Below are positions 33,031 through 42,168 of a stretch of DNA of 62,095 nt, one piece after another. Within the stretch, counting starts at the first letter, position 1, and each line of letters begins with the position of its first letter. The stretch spans positions 1-62,095 of the forward strand of contig JANXUF010000088.1 of NCBI GenBank assembly GCA_025356335.1, given 5' to 3'. The stretch comes from Actinomycetes bacterium. Its GTDB lineage: Bacteria; Actinomycetota; Acidimicrobiia; Acidimicrobiales; Ilumatobacteraceae. A program made the position numbers and the translations under genes. The notes under the pieces were generated by a model that made no database searches, was not told the origin of the DNA, and was given only the letters and a program-made list of their open reading frames with translations.

Positions 33031-34017
33031 CTATCGCTCTGCTTCGACCCTGGCTGCATCGAGGTGGCGGCGGGCCGCCTCCATGGCGATCGCGCCGACG
33101 GCGACGATGACGATGACCATGCCGACAGCCTGCAATGGCTTGATCGATTGACCGATGAACAGCCACGCCCAGAACGCCGCCATGCCCGGTTGACTGAGCT
33201 GGATCATCGAGATCGTCGAGACCGGCACCTTGCTCTGGGACCAGCTGACGAGGCCATGCGCCACAATCCCGTTGCCGAGTGTCGACAGCGCGATCATCAC
33301 CCAACCCGTCGCCGAGACCTTCATCACATCGTTGGTGACGAGGGCGATCGGGGTGACGACGAAGGCGGCGGTGAGCGTCAGACCGAACATCAGGTTGCGG
33401 GTGTCGATCGTTGCTCTCGCATCCTTGGACATCAGTAGGTAGATGGACCAGGCAATGACGCCGGCGAAGGCCAGACCGTTGCCGGTCCAGTTGTTCTCGC
33501 CGGCGCCGCTCGGAGCGTTGAACAGCACGAAGGCGACCCCGACGAGGGCGAGCGCGGCGAACACGATCACCTTCCGGCTGATCCGTTCGCGGAGCTTGTG
33601 GGCGGCGAACGGCACGATCAGGATCGGTGTCAGCGTCCCGATGAATTCGGCATTGGCGACGCGGGTGGTCGTGACGGCGCTGAAGAACAGCGCCAGGTTG
33701 AGCCCGTAGAACACCCCGACGGGCATCGCTTTGCGCAACGCCGATCGGCGTGGCCCGACCCCGGCCCGTCTCACGGCGACGAACCAGATGAGGCTCGCAG
33801 CCCACATGCGCCAGAACGTCAGCACGACCCCTGGCGAGCCCGACTCGACGACGATCGTCGAGCCGAGGCTGAGCATCACCGAAGCGCCGATCACGGCGAT
33901 CAGCGGATAGAGATGCGATCTGGGAGTAGCCGGCGCTGAACCAACCGGCGTCACTGTCGAGGCATCCGTGGGAACGGTGGTGCGCGCAGCGACAGGATCG
34001 AGTGACTCGGTGCTCAC
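33031..34017 (-). CDS. EamA/DMT-family transporter
   Basis: 328 residues with about ten hydrophobic segments in two EamA repeats, after a polar N-terminal 35-residue extension. SPGVVLTFWRMWAASLIWFV, RVANAEFIGTLTPILIVPFA and a second-repeat LVSWSQSKVPVSTISMIQLS, with a C-terminal QPGMAAFWAWLFIGQ, are typical. The start overlaps the CDF stop (ATGA), suggesting cotranscription. Drug/metabolite exporters of this family move small polar compounds; the substrate is unknown. Confidence 0.88.
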   Translation of the reverse strand: MSTESLDPVAARTTVPTDASTVTPVGSAPATPRSHLYPLIAVIGASVMLSLGSTIVVESGSPGVVLTFWRMWAASLIWFVAVRRAGVGPRRSALRKAMPVGVFYGLNLALFFSAVTTTRVANAEFIGTLTPILIVPFAAHKLRERISRKVIVFAALALVGVAFVLFNAPSGAGENNWTGNGLAFAGVIAWSIYLLMSKDARATIDTRNLMFGLTLTAAFVVTPIALVTNDVMKVSATGWVMIALSTLGNGIVAHGLVSWSQSKVPVSTISMIQLSQPGMAAFWAWLFIGQSIKPLQAVGMVIVIVAVGAIAMEAARRHLDAARVEAER

Positions 34018-34973
34018 GACGTGACGCTGCGGCGGATGTCCGGTTCGAGATAGATCAGGTGAGCGGTCGGTGTCGATGTGCGTATCGCCAATTCGACGCT
34101 GTCGATGGCGTCGGCCAACTGTGGCACCGTCATGCCGGGATCGAATTCGACCTTGGCGGCGACGAGCACCTCTTCCGGCCCGAGGTGCTCGGTACGCATA
34201 TGGATCAGCGAGGTCACCAGGTCGTGCTCGGTGATCGCCTTGCGGATCGCCGCCTCGACGTCCGGTTCAGCGCTCTCGCCGATCAGCAGGCTCTTCATCT
34301 CGATGGCGAGGATGATGGCGATGGTGACGAGCAGCAGGCCGATACCGATCGAGCCGACTGCGTCCCATCGGGGGTTGTCGGTGACCGAGGCCATGATGAT
34401 TCCGAACAATGCCATGAGCAGGCCGATCTCGGCACCGGTGTCCTCCAGCAGCACGATCGGCAGTTCCGGGTGGCGTGCCGTGCGGATGAATCGCCACCAC
34501 GACATCGATGCCGGCTTGACGTGCTTGGCTTCGCGGACGCCGGTCATCAGCGAATACGACTCGAGGGCGATGGAGATGAGGAGGATGATGATCGCCACGC
34601 CGAGGCGGTCGGCTTTGTGCGGGTGGGCGAGTTTCTCGATGCCTTCGTAGAGGGCGAACAGCCCGCCCATACTGAAGAGTACGAGGGCGACGACGAACGA
34701 CCAGAAGTAGCGCTCGCGGCCGAATCCGAACGGATGTTCCGCAGTCGGTTCACGACGCGATTTCTTACTGCCGAGCAGTAGGAGTCCTTGGTTGCCGGTA
34801 TCGGCGAGCGAATGTCCCGCTTCCGCCAGCAGCCCGGCAGAGCCGGTCAGGAAGAAGCCGATGAATTTGGCAATGGCGATGCCGAGATTGGCGATGAACG
34901 CCGCCACGATTGCTTTTTTCGAGCCTTCTTCCACGGCCACTAGGTTGCCAGACGGCGTTGGTGTTGGTGGCAC
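34014..34973 (-). CDS. Cation diffusion facilitator family transporter
   Basis: 319 residues. AGLLAEAGHSLADTGNQGLL carries the HSxxD metal site of TM2; HPFGFGRERYFWSFVVALVL is the signature before TM3. LLEDTGAEIGLLMALFG is the TM5 metal site, with a cytoplasmic C-terminal domain (KVEFDPGMTVPQLADAIDSV). CDF proteins export divalent cations such as Zn2+ using the proton gradient. Overlaps the following EamA gene. Confidence 0.92.
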   Translation of the reverse strand: MPPTPTPSGNLVAVEEGSKKAIVAAFIANLGIAIAKFIGFFLTGSAGLLAEAGHSLADTGNQGLLLLGSKKSRREPTAEHPFGFGRERYFWSFVVALVLFSMGGLFALYEGIEKLAHPHKADRLGVAIIILLISIALESYSLMTGVREAKHVKPASMSWWRFIRTARHPELPIVLLEDTGAEIGLLMALFGIIMASVTDNPRWDAVGSIGIGLLLVTIAIILAIEMKSLLIGESAEPDVEAAIRKAITEHDLVTSLIHMRTEHLGPEEVLVAAKVEFDPGMTVPQLADAIDSVELAIRTSTPTAHLIYLEPDIRRSVTS

Positions 34974-35098
34974 GCTGGGCCGATTGGTTCCGTTTGTTCG
35001 TCAGCAGACACTCATGAAAACCAAAGAATGGCGCTGCCGGCGTCGTGCGAATCAGGCTTCTCGCAGCGCACTCGCGGCTGTAGGCTGTTGCCGCCTTG

Positions 35099-35175
35099 GT
35101 GGAATTAGCTCAGTTGGTTAGAGCGCCAGATTGTGATTCTGGAGGTCGCGGGTTCGAGTCCCGTATTCCACCCCA
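35099..35175 (+). tRNA. tRNA-His (anticodon GTG), CCA encoded
   Basis: Cloverleaf with acceptor GTGGAAT/ATTCCAC, D-arm AGCTCAGTTGGTTAGAGC, anticodon stem CCAGA/TCTGG with loop TTGTGAT, and T-arm CGGGTTCGAGTCCCG. A G at 35098 can serve as the G-1 typical of tRNA-His, opposite C73. CCA is encoded at 35173-35175. Confidence 0.97.
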
Positions 35176-35217
35176 TTGACGTCGACGTCACGTCGACCGG
35201 ATTCGACCACTTGTGGA

Positions 35218-35231
35218 CGAACGTTTGTTCG
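35218..35231 (+). promoter_or_regulatory. LexA (SOS) box of imuA'-imuB
   Basis: CGAACGTTTGTTCG is a perfect match to the actinobacterial SOS box pattern CGAAC-N4-GTTCG. It sits 14 bases before the imuA' ATG and overlaps the likely promoter (TAGGAT at 35234). LexA would repress the cassette until DNA damage. Confidence 0.9.
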
Positions 35232-35245
35232 TCTAGGATCACGGT

Positions 35246-35962
35246 ATGGCGAGAGCGGGTGTCAGCTTGGACGATGCCGTTCGGGAACGTTTTCGTCCGA
35301 CGGTGATGGCTCACGAGCAGGTCCTGCCGGCCCTCGAGGTACTGGCAGACCTGCTCCCTGGGCGCGGCCTGCAGCGTGGCAGTGTGATCGCCACGCGTGG
35401 CCCGGCGGCGATGTCGATCGGCTTGGCGCTGATGGCCGGTGCCTCGGCAGCAGGTTCGTGGCTCGGTGTGGTCGGACTCCCGTCGATCGGACTCTCCGCC
35501 GTCAGCGAGTTGGGAATCGCCCTCGAACGTGTCTTCCTGGTGGCAGCGCCGCCACCGCAACGTTGGGCCGAGACCGTTGCGGCCGTCGCCGACGGTGCCG
35601 AATTGGTGCTGGCCAGAGTGCCTGCGCAGCTGCGCGCCAGCGACATGCGTCGGGTGCAGTCGCGATTGTCGACCCGCGGTACCGTATTGGTGTTGGCAGG
35701 CCTCGACGAGCAGGCGGGGATCCAGCCCGACCTGGTCGTCGGTACCGCTGCTCCGCAGTGGGAAGGCATCAACGACGGCCAGGGGCGTCTGTTGGCGCGC
35801 CAGGTACAGATCGAAGTCGGCGGGCGTCGTGCCGGCAGGCCATTGCGGCGGCTGCTCTGGCTGCCGGCGTCCGATGGTTCGATCTCGGCAGTCACCACCA
35901 TCACCGCCTCCCGTCCTACCTCCGCTTCCGGTGGCGGCGATCTGCTCGAACAGGCCGGATAG
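35246..35962 (+). CDS. imuA': ImuA'-like SOS mutagenesis protein
   Basis: 238 residues. It lacks strong motifs but has a RecA-like layout: LADLLPGRGLQRGSVIATRG, MSIGLALMAGASAAGSWLGV, ALERVFLVAAPPPQRWAETV. It lies directly upstream of imuB with a 2-base gap, behind a LexA box. ImuA' and ImuB assist DnaE2 in damage-induced mutagenesis in mycobacteria. Identity rests on context plus RecA/ImuA-like features. Confidence 0.82.
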   Translation: MARAGVSLDDAVRERFRPTVMAHEQVLPALEVLADLLPGRGLQRGSVIATRGPAAMSIGLALMAGASAAGSWLGVVGLPSIGLSAVSELGIALERVFLVAAPPPQRWAETVAAVADGAELVLARVPAQLRASDMRRVQSRLSTRGTVLVLAGLDEQAGIQPDLVVGTAAPQWEGINDGQGRLLARQVQIEVGGRRAGRPLRRLLWLPASDGSISAVTTITASRPTSASGGGDLLEQAG

Positions 35963-36360
35963 GTATGCCTCGGCTGGTGACGCTGTGGTTTCCGCAGTGG
36001 AGCGCGGTTGCCGCCGGGGTGCAGGGTGACGAGCCGCTGGTCGTCGTCCACGCCAACCGCGTGGTTGCCGTGTCACCTGCCGGCGAAGTCGCCGGTGTGC
36101 AGATCGGTCTGCGCCGCCGGGAAGCGCAGGCCCGCTGCTCCGGCGTCCGTATCGTCCATCACGATCCCGATCGCGACGCCCGCCGCTTCGAGCCGGTGGT
36201 CAGGGCGATCGCCGAACTCGTCCCCTCGCTCGAGATCACCGAACCCGGATTGATCACCTTCGCCAGCCGCGGCCCGTCCCGCTATGCAGGTGGTGACGTC
36301 GTCCTCGCCGAACGGGTGGTGGCAATCGCCGTCCAAGCGTTTGCTGGACAGGACAGCGTC

Positions 36361-36429
36361 GGGCAGGCTGGTGTCGGGCAGCACGGTGTCGGGCAGCACG
36401 GTGTCGGGCAGCACGGTGTCGGGCAGCGC
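36361..36429 (+). repeat. 15-nt tandem repeat inside imuB
   Basis: Units of GGGCAGCACGGTGTC, three exact plus degenerate flanking units, encode GVGQH repeats within ImuB. In-frame, so copy-number change would keep the frame. Confidence 0.9.
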
Positions 36430-37682
36430 GTCGGCGTGCGCGTAGCGGTCGGGATCGCCGAGGGTCGTTTCGCTTCCGGTATCGCTGCTCGCCGGTCTGC
36501 GCTGCGCGGCGAACCGTGTGTGATCGCCGCCGGACGGGCGGCGACGGTCGATTTCCTCGCCAGATTCCCTGTCGACGTGCTCCGTGATGTCGCCGGATTC
36601 GATGCCGACTTCACCGGGCTGTTGCGCCGCCTCGGCATCGTCCGCCTCGAACAGCTTGCAGCGCTGCCGGCGACCGACATCCTCGCCAGATTCGGCAACA
36701 ACGGGATCCGCGCCCACCGGTTGGCGAGCGGTGACGACGAACGACCACCGGAGACGCATCCCGTGCCACCGGAACTGTTCGCCGAGCGCGTTTTCGAAGA
36801 CGCCGTTGCCCAGGTCGAACCGCTCGTCTTCGCCGGGCGCCAATGCGCAGAGGAACTGCATCAGGCGATCACCGCTCGCGGCTCGATCTGCGTGCGCTTG
36901 GTGATCGAAGCGGAAACGGACGACGGAGAACGGACCGAGCGGGTGTGGTATCAGCCGGCCGGCTTGCGGGTGGCGACGATGGTCGAGCGGGTGCGCTGGC
37001 AGCTCGACGGCTGGGTCCGCCAGCCTGGCGGTCTGAACGGCGGGGTGGTACTGCTGCGCCTGACGCCCGTCGAGATCAAGGCTGACGACGGTCGACAACT
37101 CGGGTTCTGGGGTGGCCGTACGCAAGCGGACGAATGGGCGCAACGAGCCATCACCCGCCTCGGGGGACTGCTCGGTCCTGATGCCGTCACGGTGCCGGTA
37201 TGGCGAGGAGGCCGCGAGCCGTCCCGCCACTACGACCTGATCCCAGCGGTCGATCGGCCCGATCCGGACACGGTGCCGTCGCCGGTCACGAAAAGATCGA
37301 AGCGCATCGGCACACCGGCCACAACGCCTGGCGTCGCTGCAGGTTCGGCCGCCTCGCGTTCGGCCGCCTCGCGTTCGGCCGCTTCGGCCTCCGCCCCGGG
37401 TCAAGCAGCCAACGATCCGCCGTGGCCAGGGCAGTTGCCGAAACCGTCTCCGTCCCAACTGTTCCTGCCGGCTGAGGCGTGCATCGTCGAAGACGACGGG
37501 GGTCGCACGGTGACCGTCTCCGGGCGCGGTTTCATCAGCGGTGCGCCGGCGACACTTTCCAGGAATCAGCGGCGTGTGCGGGTCGCTGCGTGGGCTGGAC
37601 CTTGGCCGATCGAGGAGCGTTGGTGGGAGGCCGGCGGTCGCCGCCGTGCCCGCTTCCAATTGGTCACCGAAGAAGGGGTTGC

Positions 37683-38630
<948 letters not shown>

Positions 38631-38693
38631 AGCACTTTCCGATCTCGAGGGCTTTCCGCCGTCCCCATAAAAAGACGCCATTGCGTGAGGTCT

Positions 38694-39617
38694 ATGACGT
38701 GGAGTACGTTAAGTATTGTGAATGAGAAGTCAATCTCAAATATTGAGACTTACGTCGATGGTAACGGTGTCGATCGTCTGCACGATGCAGTGCTCGCCGG
38801 CACTCATCCGGATGGCTGGCTGCCGACGTGGGACGGGGCGTCCTACGCTGCGAATACGTCGCATCACCGAGCTCTGGATGGGTGGTTTCTACAACACTTT
38901 CCGTCAAGGCGTGACGATGTGCTGCTCGACATCGGCTGTGGGTCCGGCGACTTCACGGCCGTCGTCGCCGAACTCGTCGCCGATGGCGAGGTCGTCGGCG
39001 CCGAGCCACAGGCATCGCTGCTCGATCACGCACGTGCGGTGATGCGTCCGAATCAGCGCTTCGAACAGGTCAGCGCCCAACAACTCGACACGGTCTTCCC
39101 CAGGGATTCCTTCGACGCGGTGTTCAGCCGCGCCGTGTTCCAATGGATTCCCGGCCAGGATTACCCCGGCATCTTTTCCACGGTCCGCCAACTGATCAAG
39201 CCTGGCGGCTGGTTCCGCCTGGAATGCGGGGGAGCCGGGAACATCAAGGCAATTCTGCCATTGCTGGCCGAGGTTTCGTTGCGTCATGCAGGCCCACCGC
39301 CGCCGTGGACGTTCCTCGACCCCGGCACGATCCTGGACATGCTGCAGGCCGCCGGGTTCGTCCTCGTCTCCCCGCAGGCCGATGGCATGGCCGGTTATGT
39401 GAACAGCGTCGCCCAACGCAGACCGTTCACCCGCGAGGAGCTGATCGGGTGGATGCGCAGCCAGTGCTTCCAGGGTTTCGAGATCGACATGCCGCCCGGC
39501 AACCACGCCGCCTACCGCGCCGAGGTCGAGGATCGCATCGACGAACTGCAACGCCGGGACGGCACCTACGACCTCACCTACGTCCGCATCGACGCCCTCG
39601 TCTACCGCCCCGCCTGA
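38694..39617 (+). CDS. Class I SAM-dependent methyltransferase
   Basis: About 307 residues from the ATG at 38694; GTGs at 38685 and 38718 are alternatives because no strong ribosome site is seen. LLDIGCGSGDFTAVVAELVA is motif I; VVGAEPQASLLDHAR motif II; FDAVFSRAVFQWIPG and LIKPGGWFRLECGG motifs IV-V. Similar to ubiquinone/trans-aconitate-type small-molecule methyltransferases. The upstream region is AT-rich with a TCTCAA/TTGAGA dyad (38734-38748). Substrate unknown. Confidence 0.88.
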   Translation: MTWSTLSIVNEKSISNIETYVDGNGVDRLHDAVLAGTHPDGWLPTWDGASYAANTSHHRALDGWFLQHFPSRRDDVLLDIGCGSGDFTAVVAELVADGEVVGAEPQASLLDHARAVMRPNQRFEQVSAQQLDTVFPRDSFDAVFSRAVFQWIPGQDYPGIFSTVRQLIKPGGWFRLECGGAGNIKAILPLLAEVSLRHAGPPPPWTFLDPGTILDMLQAAGFVLVSPQADGMAGYVNSVAQRRPFTREELIGWMRSQCFQGFEIDMPPGNHAAYRAEVEDRIDELQRRDGTYDLTYVRIDALVYRPA

Positions 39618-39642
39618 CAATCGGCCGCCTCTCGGCGAAGAT

Positions 39643-40653
39643 ATGGCGATGATCGATGATGCACTCCGTGGCGAATTGCGGGCAGCCGTTGTCGCCCACC
39701 TCCCGAGCGACGAGCGCGAGGCAGCGGCCATCCCCGCCTTCCTCGAACACTTCGATGCGCTGGCGGACCCGCTGTCGGAAACAGCCGATCCGGTGCACGT
39801 CACCGGCTCGGCGATCCTCGTCGGCAGCCGCGGTGTCGTGCTCCACAAGCACAAGCGGCTCGGCATCTGGGTGCAGCCGGGCGGCCACGTCGACGACGGT
39901 GAGACGCCATGGGAGGCGGCGCTGCGTGAGACGATCGAAGAGACGGGTCTGGCCGGACGCCACCCAGCAGACGGGGTCCGATTCGTCCACCTCGACGTGC
40001 ATTCCGGCGGTCGAGGTCACACCCACCTCGATCTGCGCTACCTGATCATCGGTCCGGACGCCGAGCCTGCGCCGCCGCCCGGCGAGAGTCCGGAGACGTT
40101 CTGGTTCAGCTGGGACGAAGCACTCGTGAAAGCCGATCCGGGATTGCGTGGCGCGTTGACCGCGCTGCGACCATCGTGCACGTTCACACTCCGTCCGGCA
40201 ACCCATGACGATGCCTCAGCCGTTGCCGAGGTGTATCTGCGTTCACGGCGATTCGGACTCCCGACGATCACCAATGCCCACACGGACGACGAGATCCGAG
40301 CCTGGATCGGCGAGCACCTGATCCCGCAGGACGAGGTCTGGGTCGGCGTCGACGGACATCAGCGGATCGTCGGGATGATGAGTCTCGCACCGGCGAACCC
40401 GACCGACGACGACACGATCCACGCCTGGATCGAGCAGCTCTATCTCGACCCGGCGGTCATCGGCCTCGGGCTCGGCGAGCAGTTCGTCGAACTCGCCAAG
40501 CAGCACTTCACCGAGGGATTGCAACTGTGGGCCTTCCAGGTGAACGAAGCCGCGCAACGGTTCTATGGGCGCAACGGTTTCGTCGAGGTCGAGCGGACCG
40601 CCGGCGCTGCCAACGAGGAGCACGAGCCAGACGTGCGGATGGCCTGGCGATAA
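39643..40653 (+). CDS. Nudix hydrolase-GNAT acetyltransferase fusion
   Basis: 336 residues. The N-terminal half holds a full Nudix box, GGHVDDGETPWEAALRETIE followed by ETGL, for metal-dependent diphosphate hydrolysis. The C-terminal half (from about 183, FTLRPATHDDASAVAEVYLR) is a GNAT domain with LYLDPAVIGLGLGEQFVELA as the CoA motif and NEAAQRFYGRNGFVEVERT. Fused housekeeping or detoxification enzyme; substrates unknown. Follows the methyltransferase by 25 bases. Confidence 0.9.
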   Translation: MAMIDDALRGELRAAVVAHLPSDEREAAAIPAFLEHFDALADPLSETADPVHVTGSAILVGSRGVVLHKHKRLGIWVQPGGHVDDGETPWEAALRETIEETGLAGRHPADGVRFVHLDVHSGGRGHTHLDLRYLIIGPDAEPAPPPGESPETFWFSWDEALVKADPGLRGALTALRPSCTFTLRPATHDDASAVAEVYLRSRRFGLPTITNAHTDDEIRAWIGEHLIPQDEVWVGVDGHQRIVGMMSLAPANPTDDDTIHAWIEQLYLDPAVIGLGLGEQFVELAKQHFTEGLQLWAFQVNEAAQRFYGRNGFVEVERTAGAANEEHEPDVRMAWR

Positions 40654-40706
40654 CCCCGCAGCCAACCAGAGCCACCCGAGTGTGTAGACACCCGTAGCCG
40701 TCGCAG

Positions 40707-40747
40707 CGACACTCGGTTGCTGCGATGACACTCGGTTGCTGCGACAC
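40707..40747 (+). repeat. Short tandem duplication upstream of alditol oxidase
   Basis: GACACTCGGTTGCTGCGA occurs twice in tandem (spacing about 20 bases) just before the aldO start. No function evident. Confidence 0.7.
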
Positions 40748-40754
40748 TTCCGTC

Positions 40755-42101
40755 ATGGCCGAGCACAACTGGGCAGCGAACTACACGTACCTTGCGGCGA
40801 CAATCCATCGCCCGTCGACGATCGAAGAAGCCCGCCAGCTCGTCATCAACGCCTCACGGATACGCGTCCTCGGTACCCGGCATTCGTTCAACGACATCGC
40901 CGATTCGGCGGAATTGCTGAGCCTCGACAACCTGCCGGCACCTGTCACCTTCGACCGGTCGGCCGGGACCGTGAGCTGTAGCGCCGGCATGCGCTACGGC
41001 GATCTTGCCGATGTGCTGCGAGCCGAGCGCGTAGCGCTGCGCAACCTCGCATCGCTGCCACACATCTCCATCGGCGGGGCGATCGCCACGGCGACGCACG
41101 GCTCCGGTGTCCGCAACGGCAACCTCGCAACGGCCGTCGCGGCGTTCGAGATGATCACCTCGAACGGCGAACCGCTGTCGGTGTCGCGCGGCGACACCGA
41201 CTTCGACGGCATGGTCGTCGGGCTCGGAGCATTGGGTGTCGTCACCCGCGTGACGCTCGATGTCGAACCGGAATACGACATGCGCCAGGACGTCTTCGAA
41301 TCGCTGGCGTGGGACGCGCTGTTCGAGCACTTCGACGAGATCGTCGAATCCGGCTACAGCGTCAGCCTGTTCACGACGTGGGGCGACTCTGTCGAGGAAG
41401 TGTGGATCAAGAGCCGTCTCGACGAGGATCTCGCAGTGCCAGACGGTGATCTGTTCGGCGCTGTACGGGCAACCGTCGACGTCCATCCGATCCGTTCGGT
41501 ATCGCCAGAACACTGCACGGCGCAACTCGGTGTGCCCGGAGCGTGGAGTGATCGTCTGCCACATTTCCGCATGGATTTCACGCCGAGTAGCGGTGAGGAG
41601 ATCCAGTCGGAATTCTTCGTCGCCAGGCACGACGCGGTCGCTGCGTTACGGGCGGTCCGTGAGTTGCACGCCGACATCGCCTCGACATTGCAGGTCTCGG
41701 AGGTTCGTACGGTTGCCGGCGACACGCTGTGGATGAGCCCGCAGTACGGCAACGACACGGTCGCACTGCACTTCACATGGATCCGGGATCCCGACGCCGT
41801 CGTCCGTGCAGTCGCGTTGATCGAGGCGGCCCTCGCCCCGTTCGCCGCGGTTCCGCACTGGGGCAAGGTGTTCACGATGGCGGCCGCAACGATCGCTTCG
41901 CGTTACGAGCGTCTCGGTGACTTCCGTGTACTGGCAGAGCGACTCGATCCTCGAGGAGTGTTCCGCAACGACTGGTTCGAACGGGTCCTCGGCACTGAAA
42001 GGCTTTGGTCTCCGACCGGGGTGGCTGAGCGTTCAATGCCGATGCTGGGGCACTGCGTTACGTCTCTCTACCGAGCAGGACGACACAGGCGAAGGGACTG
42101 A
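40755..42101 (+). CDS. aldO: FAD-dependent alditol (xylitol/sorbitol) oxidase
   Basis: 448 residues from the ATG at 40755. It closely follows streptomycete AldO by memory: NWAANYTYLA, RVLGTRHSFNDIAD with the His that carries covalent FAD, NLASLPHISIGGAIATATHG, LGALGVVTRVTLDVEP, RLPHFRMDFTPSSGEEIQSE, SPQYGNDTVALHFTW and PHWGKVFTMAAA. It oxidises terminal alcohols of polyols with O2, giving H2O2. The last 33 residues, after RVLGTERLW, extend beyond the family's usual end. Confidence 0.88.
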   Translation: MAEHNWAANYTYLAATIHRPSTIEEARQLVINASRIRVLGTRHSFNDIADSAELLSLDNLPAPVTFDRSAGTVSCSAGMRYGDLADVLRAERVALRNLASLPHISIGGAIATATHGSGVRNGNLATAVAAFEMITSNGEPLSVSRGDTDFDGMVVGLGALGVVTRVTLDVEPEYDMRQDVFESLAWDALFEHFDEIVESGYSVSLFTTWGDSVEEVWIKSRLDEDLAVPDGDLFGAVRATVDVHPIRSVSPEHCTAQLGVPGAWSDRLPHFRMDFTPSSGEEIQSEFFVARHDAVAALRAVRELHADIASTLQVSEVRTVAGDTLWMSPQYGNDTVALHFTWIRDPDAVVRAVALIEAALAPFAAVPHWGKVFTMAAATIASRYERLGDFRVLAERLDPRGVFRNDWFERVLGTERLWSPTGVAERSMPMLGHCVTSLYRAGRHRRRD

Positions 42102-42140
42102 TCGACGGGTAGATCTCGGCGACGAACCCCCGTTCTGATA

Positions 42141-42154
42141 CGAACAATTGTTCG
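42141..42154 (+). promoter_or_regulatory. LexA (SOS) box of dnaE2
   Basis: CGAACAATTGTTCG is a perfect 14-bp palindrome matching the actinobacterial LexA box, 14 bases before the dnaE2 ATG, the same spacing as the imuA' box. It implies shared SOS control of both halves of the mutasome. Confidence 0.92.
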
Positions 42155-42168
42155 GTTAGACTCTGTCG

